Source of the DNA: Acidiphilium iwatense
Lineage (GTDB): Bacteria > Pseudomonadota > Alphaproteobacteria > Acetobacterales > Acetobacteraceae
Assembly: GCF_021556475.1 (NCBI RefSeq)
Contig: NZ_JAKGBZ010000020.1
Coordinates: 1 to 62,446, forward strand
Length of the DNA: 62,446 nucleotides
Direction: 5' to 3'
A model generated the notes under the pieces. The model worked only from the letters and a program-made list of their open reading frames with translations. It was not told the origin of the DNA and made no database searches. The position numbers were made by a program, and so were the translations under genes. Positions 1 through 7,568 of the stretch are shown one piece after another (within the stretch, counting starts at the first letter, position 1; every line of letters starts with the position of its first letter).

Positions 1-49
1 CGGTATTGATGGACGGAGCTGGGGCAGCGACTTCCTTCTCGGCAAACAT
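1..49 (-). CDS. 5' end of an unidentified protein, cut by the window edge
   Basis: An ATG at 49 on the reverse strand is preceded by a good GGAAGG ribosome binding site 6 bases away. The 16 visible residues begin MFAEKEVAAPAPSIN and run off the window. Too little is left to identify a family. It is called as a gene only because the start and ribosome binding site are convincing and no feature competes on this strand. Confidence 0.4.
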   Translation of the reverse strand, partial: MFAEKEVAAPAPSINT

Positions 50-116
50 GTTGAATCCTTCCAGAGATGAACCCCCCGCGTAGCCCGGTATGGCCGCGCT
101 GCGCTCATCCCCATAG

Positions 117-761
117 GATCTCTACCCACCCCAAGATCGAGCGCGACGGCGCAAATCCGACCTGTTCGGCGACGATGATCCGTTTGAGGGTAAAAGCCGG
201 ATCGAAAACATCGGCCCCGAATTCCGCGCAGAGCTTTTGGCCCGCTATGGCGGAGCAGAATTCACCCCGGAACAGATTTTCGGCTACGTCTACGCCATTC
301 TGCACGCGCCATCCTACCGCGCGCGCTACGCCGAATTTCTGCGCATCGACTTTCCGCGCATCCCGCTCACCGAGCATCGGGCCGATTTCGAACGCCTCGC
401 CGATCTCGGCTGGTCCCTCGCCCAAATCCATCTGATGAAAACCCTGCCGCGTTCAACCCTCGGGCGCTATCGCGGTAAAGGCGATAATTCGGTCGAAAAA
501 CCCCGCTACGCCGAGGCCGAACCGGCGGTTTATATCAATGCGGCGCAAAAATTCGCACCGATCCCGCCGGAGATATGGGCGTTCCAAATCGGCGGGTATC
601 AGGTGCTCGACAAATACCTGAAATCGCGGAAAGGGCGGGTGCTGACGCTTGATGAGGTGACGCAAGTCGAGCGGATCGCGGCGGCGCTGGAGGCAACCAT
701 CGCCGCAATGGCGGCGATCAATGTGACGTATCGCGCGGCGTTTGAAGCGGCGCGGGGTTGA
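117..761 (+). pseudogene. C-terminal remnant of a Type ISP restriction-modification enzyme
   Basis: The reading frame is open from 117, just after an in-frame TAG at 114-116, and ends at 761. It reads YPPQ, then SDLFGDDDPFEG, ENIGPEFRAEL and YVYAILHAPSYRARYAEFLR. This is the C-terminal specificity (target recognition) domain of single-chain Type ISP restriction-modification proteins of the LlaBIII kind, or of the related large helicase-methylase fusions. Those proteins are well over 1000 residues, so only about the last 210 remain. The helicase, nuclease and methyltransferase parts are absent upstream, where a reverse gene begins within about 70 bases. No proper start codon is evident, although a TTG at 237 could start a shorter piece. 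It is most likely a dead relic of a lost defence gene. The family match is from memory of the motif pattern. Confidence 0.7.
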
Positions 762-780
762 GGCGCGGTTGTGCGGCGGA

Positions 781-820
781 ATGGATTGCTTCAGCCACTG
801 CGCGGCTTCGCAATGACGTG
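781..820. repeat. Dispersed palindrome, copy 1 (ATTGC...GCAAT type)
   Basis: The element has outer arms ATTGC and GCAAT and inner arms GCC and GGC around a short loop, followed by GACG. It shares the frame TGGATTGCTTC...TCGCAATGAC with the copy at 1501. It lies between the Type ISP remnant and the next gene. This matches a class of short palindromes scattered through many alphaproteobacterial genomes. Confidence 0.6.
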
Positions 821-874
821 TTCGGGCGCGGTACTGTGCGAGCAGGATAATGCGATGATCGGTGTGAGCGGCTG

Positions 875-1465
875 ATGGCGAAACTGGTCACTGAATTGAA
901 TAGCGCTTCAGATCGCGTGCAGCGTTGCCTGTCGCTGGAGATCACCTATCGCACCTTCGAGTTTGGGTGGGTGTTCTATAATATCTTCCCGAGCTTCGAT
1001 GATCAGCCGATCCTGAACGACGCGGTGCTGAAGAACAGCGCGGATCGCGGTGGCACGAAGCCGGGCTCGCTTCATGCAAACGAGGACGAATTCTGTAGCC
1101 TGTTGCCCGACATGCGCCGGTTTCTGGAAAACGGGGAGACAGTGTTCTGGATGCCGGTGGAGGCGGATGTGGCGCTGGAGATCAAGCGCTGGAGCTTCGG
1201 CGACATCGAGCCGTTTGATCCAAGTCGCGCGGATCAGGATCAGAGTAATGTCGAGCTGATATTGGACATCGATCACTACCAGTTCCGCGACGTCACCGCC
1301 TATGGCGGTGGGATGATCAAAATCGTTTATCTCTGTTCCTGGACCGCCTTGCGGCAATTCTACCGCGATCTACGTGCCGAGTTCCTGACGTTCCGCGATG
1401 CGAATGACATTACTGCGTATAATGTCACACGCGGTTTCGACCGGCCCGAGCACGACTGGTTCTGA
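875..1465 (+). CDS. Hypothetical protein, 196 aa
   Basis: The ATG at 875 opens a 196-codon frame. The product is soluble and acidic, with no signal peptide or membrane segment and many aromatic residues (EFGWVFYNIF, ENGETVFWMP, DRPEHDWF at the C-terminus). I do not recognise a family. It is flanked by dispersed palindromes and follows a restriction-modification relic, so it is probably accessory DNA. The frame is called coding because its codon-position GC pattern fits and no opposing frame is better. An immunity or accessory-island role would be a guess. Confidence 0.6.
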   Translation: MAKLVTELNSASDRVQRCLSLEITYRTFEFGWVFYNIFPSFDDQPILNDAVLKNSADRGGTKPGSLHANEDEFCSLLPDMRRFLENGETVFWMPVEADVALEIKRWSFGDIEPFDPSRADQDQSNVELILDIDHYQFRDVTAYGGGMIKIVYLCSWTALRQFYRDLRAEFLTFRDANDITAYNVTRGFDRPEHDWF

Positions 1466-1500
1466 TGCGGCAGACTTGCGCCCTGGCGCTTTGAGCGGCG

Positions 1501-1534
1501 TGGATTGCTTCGGCACTGCGTGCCTCGCAATGAC
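1501..1534. repeat. Dispersed palindrome, copy 2
   Basis: The element has arms ATTGC and GCAAT enclosing a perfect inner stem GGCAC-TGC-GTGCC. It is the same family as the copy at 781-820 and is better preserved. It lies just after the stop codon of the 196-aa gene. Confidence 0.65.
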
Positions 1535-1557
1535 AGGGTGGGATTGATTCCGGGTTT

Positions 1558-1607
1558 CCAAAGGCCTGCGGCCTTTGGCGGGTCCAGGGCAGAGCCCTGG
1601 CCTCACC
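1558..1607. repeat. Double stem-loop repeat element
   Basis: There are two adjacent perfect hairpins. The first is CCAAAGGC-CTGCG-GCCTTTGG at 1558-1578. The second is CCAGGGC-AGA-GCCCTGG at 1584-1600, followed by CCTCACC. This paired arrangement is a known style of dispersed repeat in Rhodospirillales genomes. It lies between two convergent genes (stops at 1465 and 1623), so it could also act as a two-way terminator. Confidence 0.6.
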
Positions 1608-1622
1608 TTGGCTGATTGTCAG

Positions 1623-3413
1623 TCAGAACGCGGCGTCTTCGAATTCCATCATGGTGGCGGAGCCGGACTGGATCGCGGCGAGCAGGGCACCGGTCTGCGG
1701 CAGCAGGCGTTCCATGAAGAATTTTGCCGTCTGCACCTTGGCCCGATAGAACTGGCCGGCGCCGTTTTGCTCGTCCGCCTTGGGTGCGGCGATGGCGACC
1801 ATGCGCGCCCAGACGAAGGCCAGTGCGGTCAGGCCGAACAGGCGCAGATAATCGACCGAGGCGGCGCCGATTTCGTCATGGTTGGACATCGCGTTTTCCA
1901 TGATGAAGCCGGTCGCGACCTGGACGTGTTCCAGCGCCTGCTGCAGCGGCGGTAAAAACGGCTCCAACGCCGCGTTATCGGCGTTGGCTTCGATGAACTC
2001 CATCACCGGATCGAGAAAGCGGGTGAGCAGGCGCCCGCCATCCTGCGGCAGTTTGCGGCCGACCAGATCGAGCGCCTGAATGCCGTTGGTGCCTTCATAG
2101 AGCATCGAGATGCGCGCATCGCGGACATATTGTTCGATGCCGTGATCGCGGATGTAGCCGTGGCCGCCATAGACCTGCACGGCGGTCGAGGCGATTTCGA
2201 AGCCAAGATCTGTGAACATGGCTTTGACGATCGGCGTCATCAGCGCGGAGAAATCATCGGCGGCCTGTTTCGCGTCGTCGTCGGTCGATTTGTGCAGGAT
2301 TTCCAGCTCGCGCGCGACCCAGCCGGCGAGCGCGCGGCAGCCTTCGATATAGGCGCGCATGGTGAGCAGCATGCGGCGCACATCGGGGTGGACCAGGATC
2401 GGGTCGGCCTGCTTGTCCGGCGCCTTGGTGCCGGTCAGCGCGCGGCCCTGGATGCGGTCGCGCGCATAGGCAACCGCGTTCTGATAGGCGGTTTCGGCGA
2501 TGCCGAGACCCTGGATGCCGACCGACAGCCGCTCGGTGTTCATCATCTTGAACATCGCGGCAAGGCCCTTGTTGGGCTCGCCGACCAGCCAGCCCTTTGC
2601 ATCGTCGAAGCTGATCGCGCAGGTCGCCGAGCCCTTGATGCCCATTTTATGCTCGATCGCGGTGCAGGACACGCCGTTGCGCGGGCCGAGCGAGCCATCG
2701 TCCTTGACCAGCACCTTCGGCACCAGGAACAGCGAGATGCCCTTCACCCCGGCGGGTGCGTCCGGCAGGCGGGCGAGCACCAGATGGATGATGTTCTCGG
2801 TCAGGTCGTGTTCACCGGCGCTGATGAAAATCTTGTTGCCGGTGATGCTGTAGGACCCATCGTCGTTCGGCACCGCCCTGGTGCGCAGCATGCCGAGATC
2901 GGTGCCGCATTGCGGCTCGGTGAGGCACATGGTGCCGGACCATTTTCCTGACACGAGGTTAGGCAGGTAGGTTTGTTTCTGTTCCTCGGTGCCCGCGTGT
3001 GACAATGCCACATAGGCGCCGTGCGACAGGCCGGGATACAGGCCGAACGCCACGTTCGCCGAGCAGAGCATTTCCTCGACCATCAGTGCCGCCGGAATCG
3101 GCATGCCCTGCCCGCCATAGTCGGGAGATGCGCCCATCGCGGTCCAGCCGCCGTCGCGGAAGGTTTTGTACGCCTCCTTGAAGCCGGACGGTGTGCGGAC
3201 CACGCCGTTTTCGTAGGTGCAGCCCTCGAGATCGCCGGACTGGTTGAGCGGGAACAGCACGGTTTCGGCCAGTTTCGCGGCCTCTTCCAGCACGCTGTCG
3301 ATCAGCTCGGGGGTGAACTCCGCGTTGCCCGGCAGTTCGGCGAGCGCGGTACTGTCATAGAGTTCGTGGAGGACAAAGCGCATGTCCTCAAGCGGTGCCT
3401 TGTAGATCGGCAT
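1623..3413 (-). CDS. Acyl-CoA dehydrogenase (DmdC / long-chain type)
   Basis: This 596-aa flavoprotein carries out the first, alpha-beta dehydrogenation step of fatty-acid beta-oxidation. The N-terminal helical domain, the FAD-contacting middle domain (MCLTEPQCGTDLG, near residue 160) and the C-terminal domain with YEGTNGIQALDLVGRK are all present. The length fits the roughly 590-600-aa subfamily that includes 3-methylmercaptopropionyl-CoA dehydrogenases, rather than the 380-aa short-chain enzymes. It is the last gene of a minus-strand run after the thiolase and the FadN-type enzyme, with a 22-base gap to the latter. Broad fatty acyl-CoA use is therefore likelier than sulfur metabolism. The exact chain-length preference cannot be read from the sequence. 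Confidence 0.9.
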   Translation of the reverse strand: MPIYKAPLEDMRFVLHELYDSTALAELPGNAEFTPELIDSVLEEAAKLAETVLFPLNQSGDLEGCTYENGVVRTPSGFKEAYKTFRDGGWTAMGASPDYGGQGMPIPAALMVEEMLCSANVAFGLYPGLSHGAYVALSHAGTEEQKQTYLPNLVSGKWSGTMCLTEPQCGTDLGMLRTRAVPNDDGSYSITGNKIFISAGEHDLTENIIHLVLARLPDAPAGVKGISLFLVPKVLVKDDGSLGPRNGVSCTAIEHKMGIKGSATCAISFDDAKGWLVGEPNKGLAAMFKMMNTERLSVGIQGLGIAETAYQNAVAYARDRIQGRALTGTKAPDKQADPILVHPDVRRMLLTMRAYIEGCRALAGWVARELEILHKSTDDDAKQAADDFSALMTPIVKAMFTDLGFEIASTAVQVYGGHGYIRDHGIEQYVRDARISMLYEGTNGIQALDLVGRKLPQDGGRLLTRFLDPVMEFIEANADNAALEPFLPPLQQALEHVQVATGFIMENAMSNHDEIGAASVDYLRLFGLTALAFVWARMVAIAAPKADEQNGAGQFYRAKVQTAKFFMERLLPQTGALLAAIQSGSATMMEFEDAAF

Positions 3414-3435
3414 GGTCAGTCTCCGTTTGGTTCGT

Positions 3436-5799
3436 TCAGTTCCGCAAGGGCCGGCCGGTGTCGAGAATGTGCTTGATCCGCGCCTGGCTTTCCCTGGTGC
3501 GGAACAAAGCCATGAACGCCTCGCGCTCCAGCGCCATCACGTCGGTTTCCGAAACCGGGTCGACGATATCGACATCGCCGCCGGTCAGCACGCGGGCGAG
3601 ATGCGACGCCACCGTGACATCGTGCGGTGTCGCGACGCCTTTTTTTCGGAATTCCTCCACCGCCATGCCAAGGCCGACCCGGCCGCTCGCACCGGGCAAC
3701 TGCAGCATGGCCGGCTCGGGCTTCGCGTAGCCGTCGACCAGCGCGAGTGCGCGGGATTTGGCATCAGCGAGAACCCGGTAGCGATTCATCGTAATGCCGT
3801 CCTCGGGTTTCAGAAATTTCAGGTCCTTCGCCTCGGCGGCGGAGGTCGAGAATTTCGCGGTGGAGACCATTTCGAAGACTTTAGCGACAGCGGGCATCGG
3901 GCCTTTCGGCGCGTCCTTCGCGGTCTGCCAGCGGGCCAGCATGGTGGCGCAACCGCCCCAGCCGGGAACCAGCCCGACGCCGCATTCGACCAGGCCCATA
4001 TAGGTTTCCGCGTAAGCCTGCACCGCGGAACAATGCAGCAGGATTTCGCAGCCGCCGCCGAGCGCGCGCCCAGCCGGCGCGCCGACCACCGGGAACGGGG
4101 CGTAGCGCAGCGCCTGATAGGCTTTCTGGCCTTCCTTGACGCTGCCTTCGATTTTTCCCCACATGCGCAGATTGGCGGCGAACACGGCGAGGCCGAGATT
4201 GGCGCCGACCGAGAAATTCTCGCGGCCCGGACCGGCGCGCAGATCCTCGCTATGGATCACCAGCGCCTTGTAGGATTTCTGCACCAGCGCGATGGTTTTT
4301 TCGAGCAGGGCGAGAATGTCGCCGTCCAGCGAGTTCATGATCGAGTGGAACTCGAAGCAGAGAACGCCGTCGCCGATATCCCAGACCGAGGCGGATTTGT
4401 TAGTGAGAACCGGCTTTGCACCGCGTTTGACGTCTTCCAGCAGCAGAACGCCATCGGGGCGTTTGACCGGACGATAGGTACCGTCGGAGCAAAATTGCAG
4501 GAGCGCGCTGCCTTCGGTTTTGTAAAAGGTGCCTTTGCCGAGCCTGGTGAGAATCGGCGGCACCGGGATCGACAATGCGGCAAGTTTTTCCGAAACCCAG
4601 TCCGCGCCCAATTTGTCGATCAACTCGAACGGGCCGTATTTCCAGGTATAGCCGAGGCGCATCGCCTCATCGACGCTCGCGATATCGTCGGCGATTTCCG
4701 GGATCAGCGAGGCGGCATAGGCGAGCACGCGGCCGAGCACACCCCAGGCATACTGGCCCGGCTTGCTCTTGGCGCCGACGAGTTTTTTCAGATCCTTCTT
4801 CGCGTCCTTCACCTCGTCGATTTTCGGGCGGACCGTGGCGCGCCATTCGAGGCGGCCCTGCGCGGCCGCCTTGAGCGACAGGGTTTCCTTCACCTTGTCG
4901 GCGCCGCGGCCGGAGCTGCGATAAAAACCGCCCTTGCCTTTCTTGCCGGTATAGCCTTCGGCGATCAGTTTTTCGATCATCGAGACGTCGCGATTGATCG
5001 CGTGGAACGGATCGGATTTCGGCAACAGGCGGGCGAGCGATGCGTTGACATGCGGGCCGAGATCGATGCCGACCAGATCCATCAGGCCGAATACGCCGGT
5101 CGACGGGAATCCCATCGGCTTGCCCATGATCGCGTCGGCTTCCTCGACCTCCAGGCCCATATCGAGCGCCAGAACCATCGCGCTCTGAATCCAGTAGGTG
5201 CCGATGCGGTTGGCGATGAAGCCCGGCGTATCGCGGCAGGAAATCACCGATTTGCCGAGAGTGACGTCGCAGAATTTCGTTATTTTATCGATGGTATCTC
5301 CGCGCGTGTCTGGGCCGGTCACGAGTTCCAGCAGGCGCATATAGCGCGGCGGGTTGAAGAAATGGGTGATGACGAAATCGGGTTTGAGCGTGTCCGGCAT
5401 GTCCGACATCAATTCGGACAGCGGAATGGTGGAGGTGTTCGAAGACACCACCGAGCCCGGCTTGCGCACCTCGGCGATCCGCTTGTAAAGCGCCTGCTTG
5501 ATGTCGAGCCGTTCGATGACGGCCTCGACGATCCAGTCGCATTCGGCGAGGCCGGCGAAATCGTCCTCGGTATTGCCCGGTGTGATCAGCCGCGCCGCCT
5601 TGGGCGACATCAAAGGCGCCGGCTCGATTTTCTTGAACCGCTCGATCGCGCCCCTGGCGATCGCGTTGCGGTCCGCGCTGCCCGGCTTGACGATGTCGAG
5701 CAGCTTCACCTTGATTCCGGCATTGGCGACATGGGCGGCGATCGCCGCTCCCATCACGCCGGCGCCGATGACGGCGACGGATTTGATTTCGCTTGCCAT
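3436..5799 (-). CDS. FadN-type 3-hydroxyacyl-CoA dehydrogenase / enoyl-CoA hydratase
   Basis: This 787-aa bifunctional beta-oxidation enzyme hydrates enoyl-CoA and oxidises the 3-hydroxyacyl-CoA. The NAD-binding dehydrogenase comes first (GAGVMG at residues 12-17). It is followed by the dehydrogenase C-terminal domains and then the crotonase domain near residue 480 onward (GAPAGRALGGGCE, GLVPGWGG). This order is that of Bacillus FadN, the reverse of E. coli FadB. The start at 5799 is chosen because it is one base after the thiolase stop and begins MASEIKSVAVIG; an upstream extension would run through the thiolase gene. It is tightly coupled to the thiolase and the acyl-CoA dehydrogenase. Confidence 0.93.
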   Translation of the reverse strand: MASEIKSVAVIGAGVMGAAIAAHVANAGIKVKLLDIVKPGSADRNAIARGAIERFKKIEPAPLMSPKAARLITPGNTEDDFAGLAECDWIVEAVIERLDIKQALYKRIAEVRKPGSVVSSNTSTIPLSELMSDMPDTLKPDFVITHFFNPPRYMRLLELVTGPDTRGDTIDKITKFCDVTLGKSVISCRDTPGFIANRIGTYWIQSAMVLALDMGLEVEEADAIMGKPMGFPSTGVFGLMDLVGIDLGPHVNASLARLLPKSDPFHAINRDVSMIEKLIAEGYTGKKGKGGFYRSSGRGADKVKETLSLKAAAQGRLEWRATVRPKIDEVKDAKKDLKKLVGAKSKPGQYAWGVLGRVLAYAASLIPEIADDIASVDEAMRLGYTWKYGPFELIDKLGADWVSEKLAALSIPVPPILTRLGKGTFYKTEGSALLQFCSDGTYRPVKRPDGVLLLEDVKRGAKPVLTNKSASVWDIGDGVLCFEFHSIMNSLDGDILALLEKTIALVQKSYKALVIHSEDLRAGPGRENFSVGANLGLAVFAANLRMWGKIEGSVKEGQKAYQALRYAPFPVVGAPAGRALGGGCEILLHCSAVQAYAETYMGLVECGVGLVPGWGGCATMLARWQTAKDAPKGPMPAVAKVFEMVSTAKFSTSAAEAKDLKFLKPEDGITMNRYRVLADAKSRALALVDGYAKPEPAMLQLPGASGRVGLGMAVEEFRKKGVATPHDVTVASHLARVLTGGDVDIVDPVSETDVMALEREAFMALFRTRESQARIKHILDTGRPLRN

Positions 5800-5800
5800 G

Positions 5801-6937
5801 TCAGACCGCCTCCAGCACCGTCGCGATGCCCTGGCCGCCGCCGATGCATTGCGTCGCCAGCGCGTATTTGCCGCCCTCGCGCTTGAGCACGGACGCCGCC
5901 TTGCCGGTGATGCGCGCCCCGGTGGCGCCGAGCGGATGGCCAAGCGCGATCGCCCCGCCGTCGAGATTGACGGTGGCGGGATCGAGTTCGAGATCGCGGA
6001 TGCAGGCGAGCGCCTGCGAGGCAAAGGCTTCGTTCAGCTCGACCACGTTGATGTCGCGCGATGTCAACCCGGCGCGGGCAAGCGCTTTCCGCGAAGCCGC
6101 AACGGGCCCGATGCCCATGATGTCCGGCGCGCAGCCGGCGACGGCGATGGACTTGATTCGCGCCGTGACCGGCAGCCCGTGCTTCATCGCGTAATCCTCC
6201 GAGCAGACCAGAACCGCGGAAGCGCCGTCGGTCAGCGGCGAGGACGTGCCGGCGGTGACCGTGCCATTGGCGTCGAAGGCCGGCTTCAGCCCCGCGAGGC
6301 CCTCGCGCGAGGCGTCGTGGCGGATGCACTCGTCCTGGCTGACATTGGCCTTGTTCAGTGTGATCGGTACGATTTCGTCGGTGAGTTTGCCAGCCTTCTG
6401 CGCGGCAGAGGCCTTGACGTGGCTCGCGAGCGCAAATTCCTCCTGCGCGTCGCGAGTGATCTGCCAGCGCTGCGCGACATTCTCGGCGGTATCGCCCATG
6501 CCCATATAGGCGGCGGGGTTTTTCGCATGGAGCGCGGGCGAGGGCATCGGGTTGTAGCCGCCCATCGGCACGCGGGTCATGCTTTCCACGCCGACCGCGA
6601 TGAACGCCTCGCCGGCGTTCATCTGGATCGCTCCGGCGGCCATGTGGATGGCATACATCGACGAGCCGCAGAAGCGGTTGACCGTGGCGCCGGCGACGGT
6701 GATCGGCAGATCGGCGAGAAGCCCGATCAGGCGGGCGACGTTCAACCCCTGCTCGGCCTCGGGGAAGGCACAGCCGACGATGATATCCTCGATGTCCTCG
6801 GCCTTCACCCCGGTGCGGGTGATCAGCGCGCGCACGACCTCCGCCGCCATTTCGTCTGGCCGCACCCGCGTCAGCCCGCCTTTCTTGGCGAGGGCGAAGG
6901 GTGAACGGGCATAGCCTGCGATGACGACGTTGGTCAT
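5801..6937 (-). CDS. Acetyl-CoA acyltransferase (beta-oxidation thiolase)
   Basis: This 378-aa thiolase cleaves 3-ketoacyl-CoA with CoA to release acetyl-CoA, the last beta-oxidation step. The nucleophilic cysteine is C90 in NRFCGSS. The GGAIALGHPLGATGAR motif carries the active-site histidine, and CIGGGQG near the C-terminus carries the second catalytic cysteine. It is preceded on the same strand by the MerR regulator (34-base gap) and followed after one base by the FadN-type gene. That context points to a degradative enzyme rather than a biosynthetic acetoacetyl-CoA thiolase. Confidence 0.93.
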   Translation of the reverse strand: MTNVVIAGYARSPFALAKKGGLTRVRPDEMAAEVVRALITRTGVKAEDIEDIIVGCAFPEAEQGLNVARLIGLLADLPITVAGATVNRFCGSSMYAIHMAAGAIQMNAGEAFIAVGVESMTRVPMGGYNPMPSPALHAKNPAAYMGMGDTAENVAQRWQITRDAQEEFALASHVKASAAQKAGKLTDEIVPITLNKANVSQDECIRHDASREGLAGLKPAFDANGTVTAGTSSPLTDGASAVLVCSEDYAMKHGLPVTARIKSIAVAGCAPDIMGIGPVAASRKALARAGLTSRDINVVELNEAFASQALACIRDLELDPATVNLDGGAIALGHPLGATGARITGKAASVLKREGGKYALATQCIGGGQGIATVLEAV

Positions 6938-6971
6938 TTGTGTAACTGGCTCCTGAACCTGTGGGTTGGGA

Positions 6972-7436
6972 CTATTTTGGGCGCTGCTGGAGAGCCGCCT
7001 CGGCCTGGCGTTCGATATCCGCGAGTTCGGCGAGGCTCTGCTCGAGGGCCGCGCGCTGCTCCTGCAATTTGGCGATCCGCTTGCGCACGCCGGTCAGCAA
7101 TTGCCTGACCTGGGTGTGCTGGGTCGGGTCGATATCGTAGAGATCGAGATAGTCCTTGATTTCGCGGAGCGAAAAGCCGAGCCGCTTGCCCCGCAGGATC
7201 AGCATCAGCCGGGCTCGGTCGCGCGGCGTATAGACGCGCGTGGTGCCGGCGCGGCTCGGGTTGATCAGCCCCTTGTCCTCATAGAAGCGTATCGTCCGCG
7301 CGGTGACACCGAGCTGACGCGCCAATTGGCTGACCGAGTAGAGCGCGTTCGCCTGGCCGCCGGCCTCGGCCATCTCGCGTTGGTGCCGCTGGTGCAGAGC
7401 GGTCATCGCCGGGCTATCCGTTGTCGTCATAGTCAT
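6972..7436 (-). CDS. MerR-family regulator of the beta-oxidation cluster
   Basis: This regulator has an N-terminal winged helix-turn-helix (LYSVSQLARQLGVTARTIRFYEDKG), a second DNA-contact stretch (TRVYTPRDRARL) and a C-terminal coiled coil (QLLTGVRKRIAKLQEQRAALEQS). There is no cysteine cluster, so metal sensing is unlikely. MerR proteins of this shape (LiuR-like) sense acyl-CoAs and repress fatty or branched acyl degradation; this is inference from context. I place the start at 7436, after AGGATGG. An ATG at 7490 gives a 172-aa form. The gene heads the run into thiolase, FadN and acyl-CoA dehydrogenase, and the acyl-CoA ligase lies just upstream. Confidence 0.85.
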   Translation of the reverse strand: MTMTTTDSPAMTALHQRHQREMAEAGGQANALYSVSQLARQLGVTARTIRFYEDKGLINPSRAGTTRVYTPRDRARLMLILRGKRLGFSLREIKDYLDLYDIDPTQHTQVRQLLTGVRKRIAKLQEQRAALEQSLAELADIERQAEAALQQRPK

Positions 7437-7505
7437 ACCCCATCCTGTGCCGTTCGAGAGACGTTTTTTTGGTTCAGCGTGGACGAACATGACCGATTCC
7501 GGGAG

Positions 7506-7515
7506 TTAACGCAAA
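7506..7515. promoter_or_regulatory. Candidate MerR operator half-site between ligase and merR
   Basis: The sequence TTAACGCAAA lies in the short gap between the acyl-CoA ligase and the MerR gene. With the preceding G it gives GTTAACGYAAA, shared with the palindrome upstream of the ligase at 9294-9309. A TACGTA palindrome at 7529-7534 is near by. Autoregulation is inferred from the shared word; binding is not shown. Confidence 0.35.
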
Positions 7516-7568
7516 GAGAATAGCCATTACGTATAGGTCATGCCCATACCTTTGTCCAGTGGAGAATG

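Noticed and set aside
3412-5886. Long plus-strand open frame (824 codons) opposite the FadN-type gene
   Set aside because: The minus strand encodes a complete, motif-rich beta-oxidation enzyme. The plus frame translates to an Arg/His/Asp/Gly-rich string without motifs, a usual antisense shadow in high-GC DNA.
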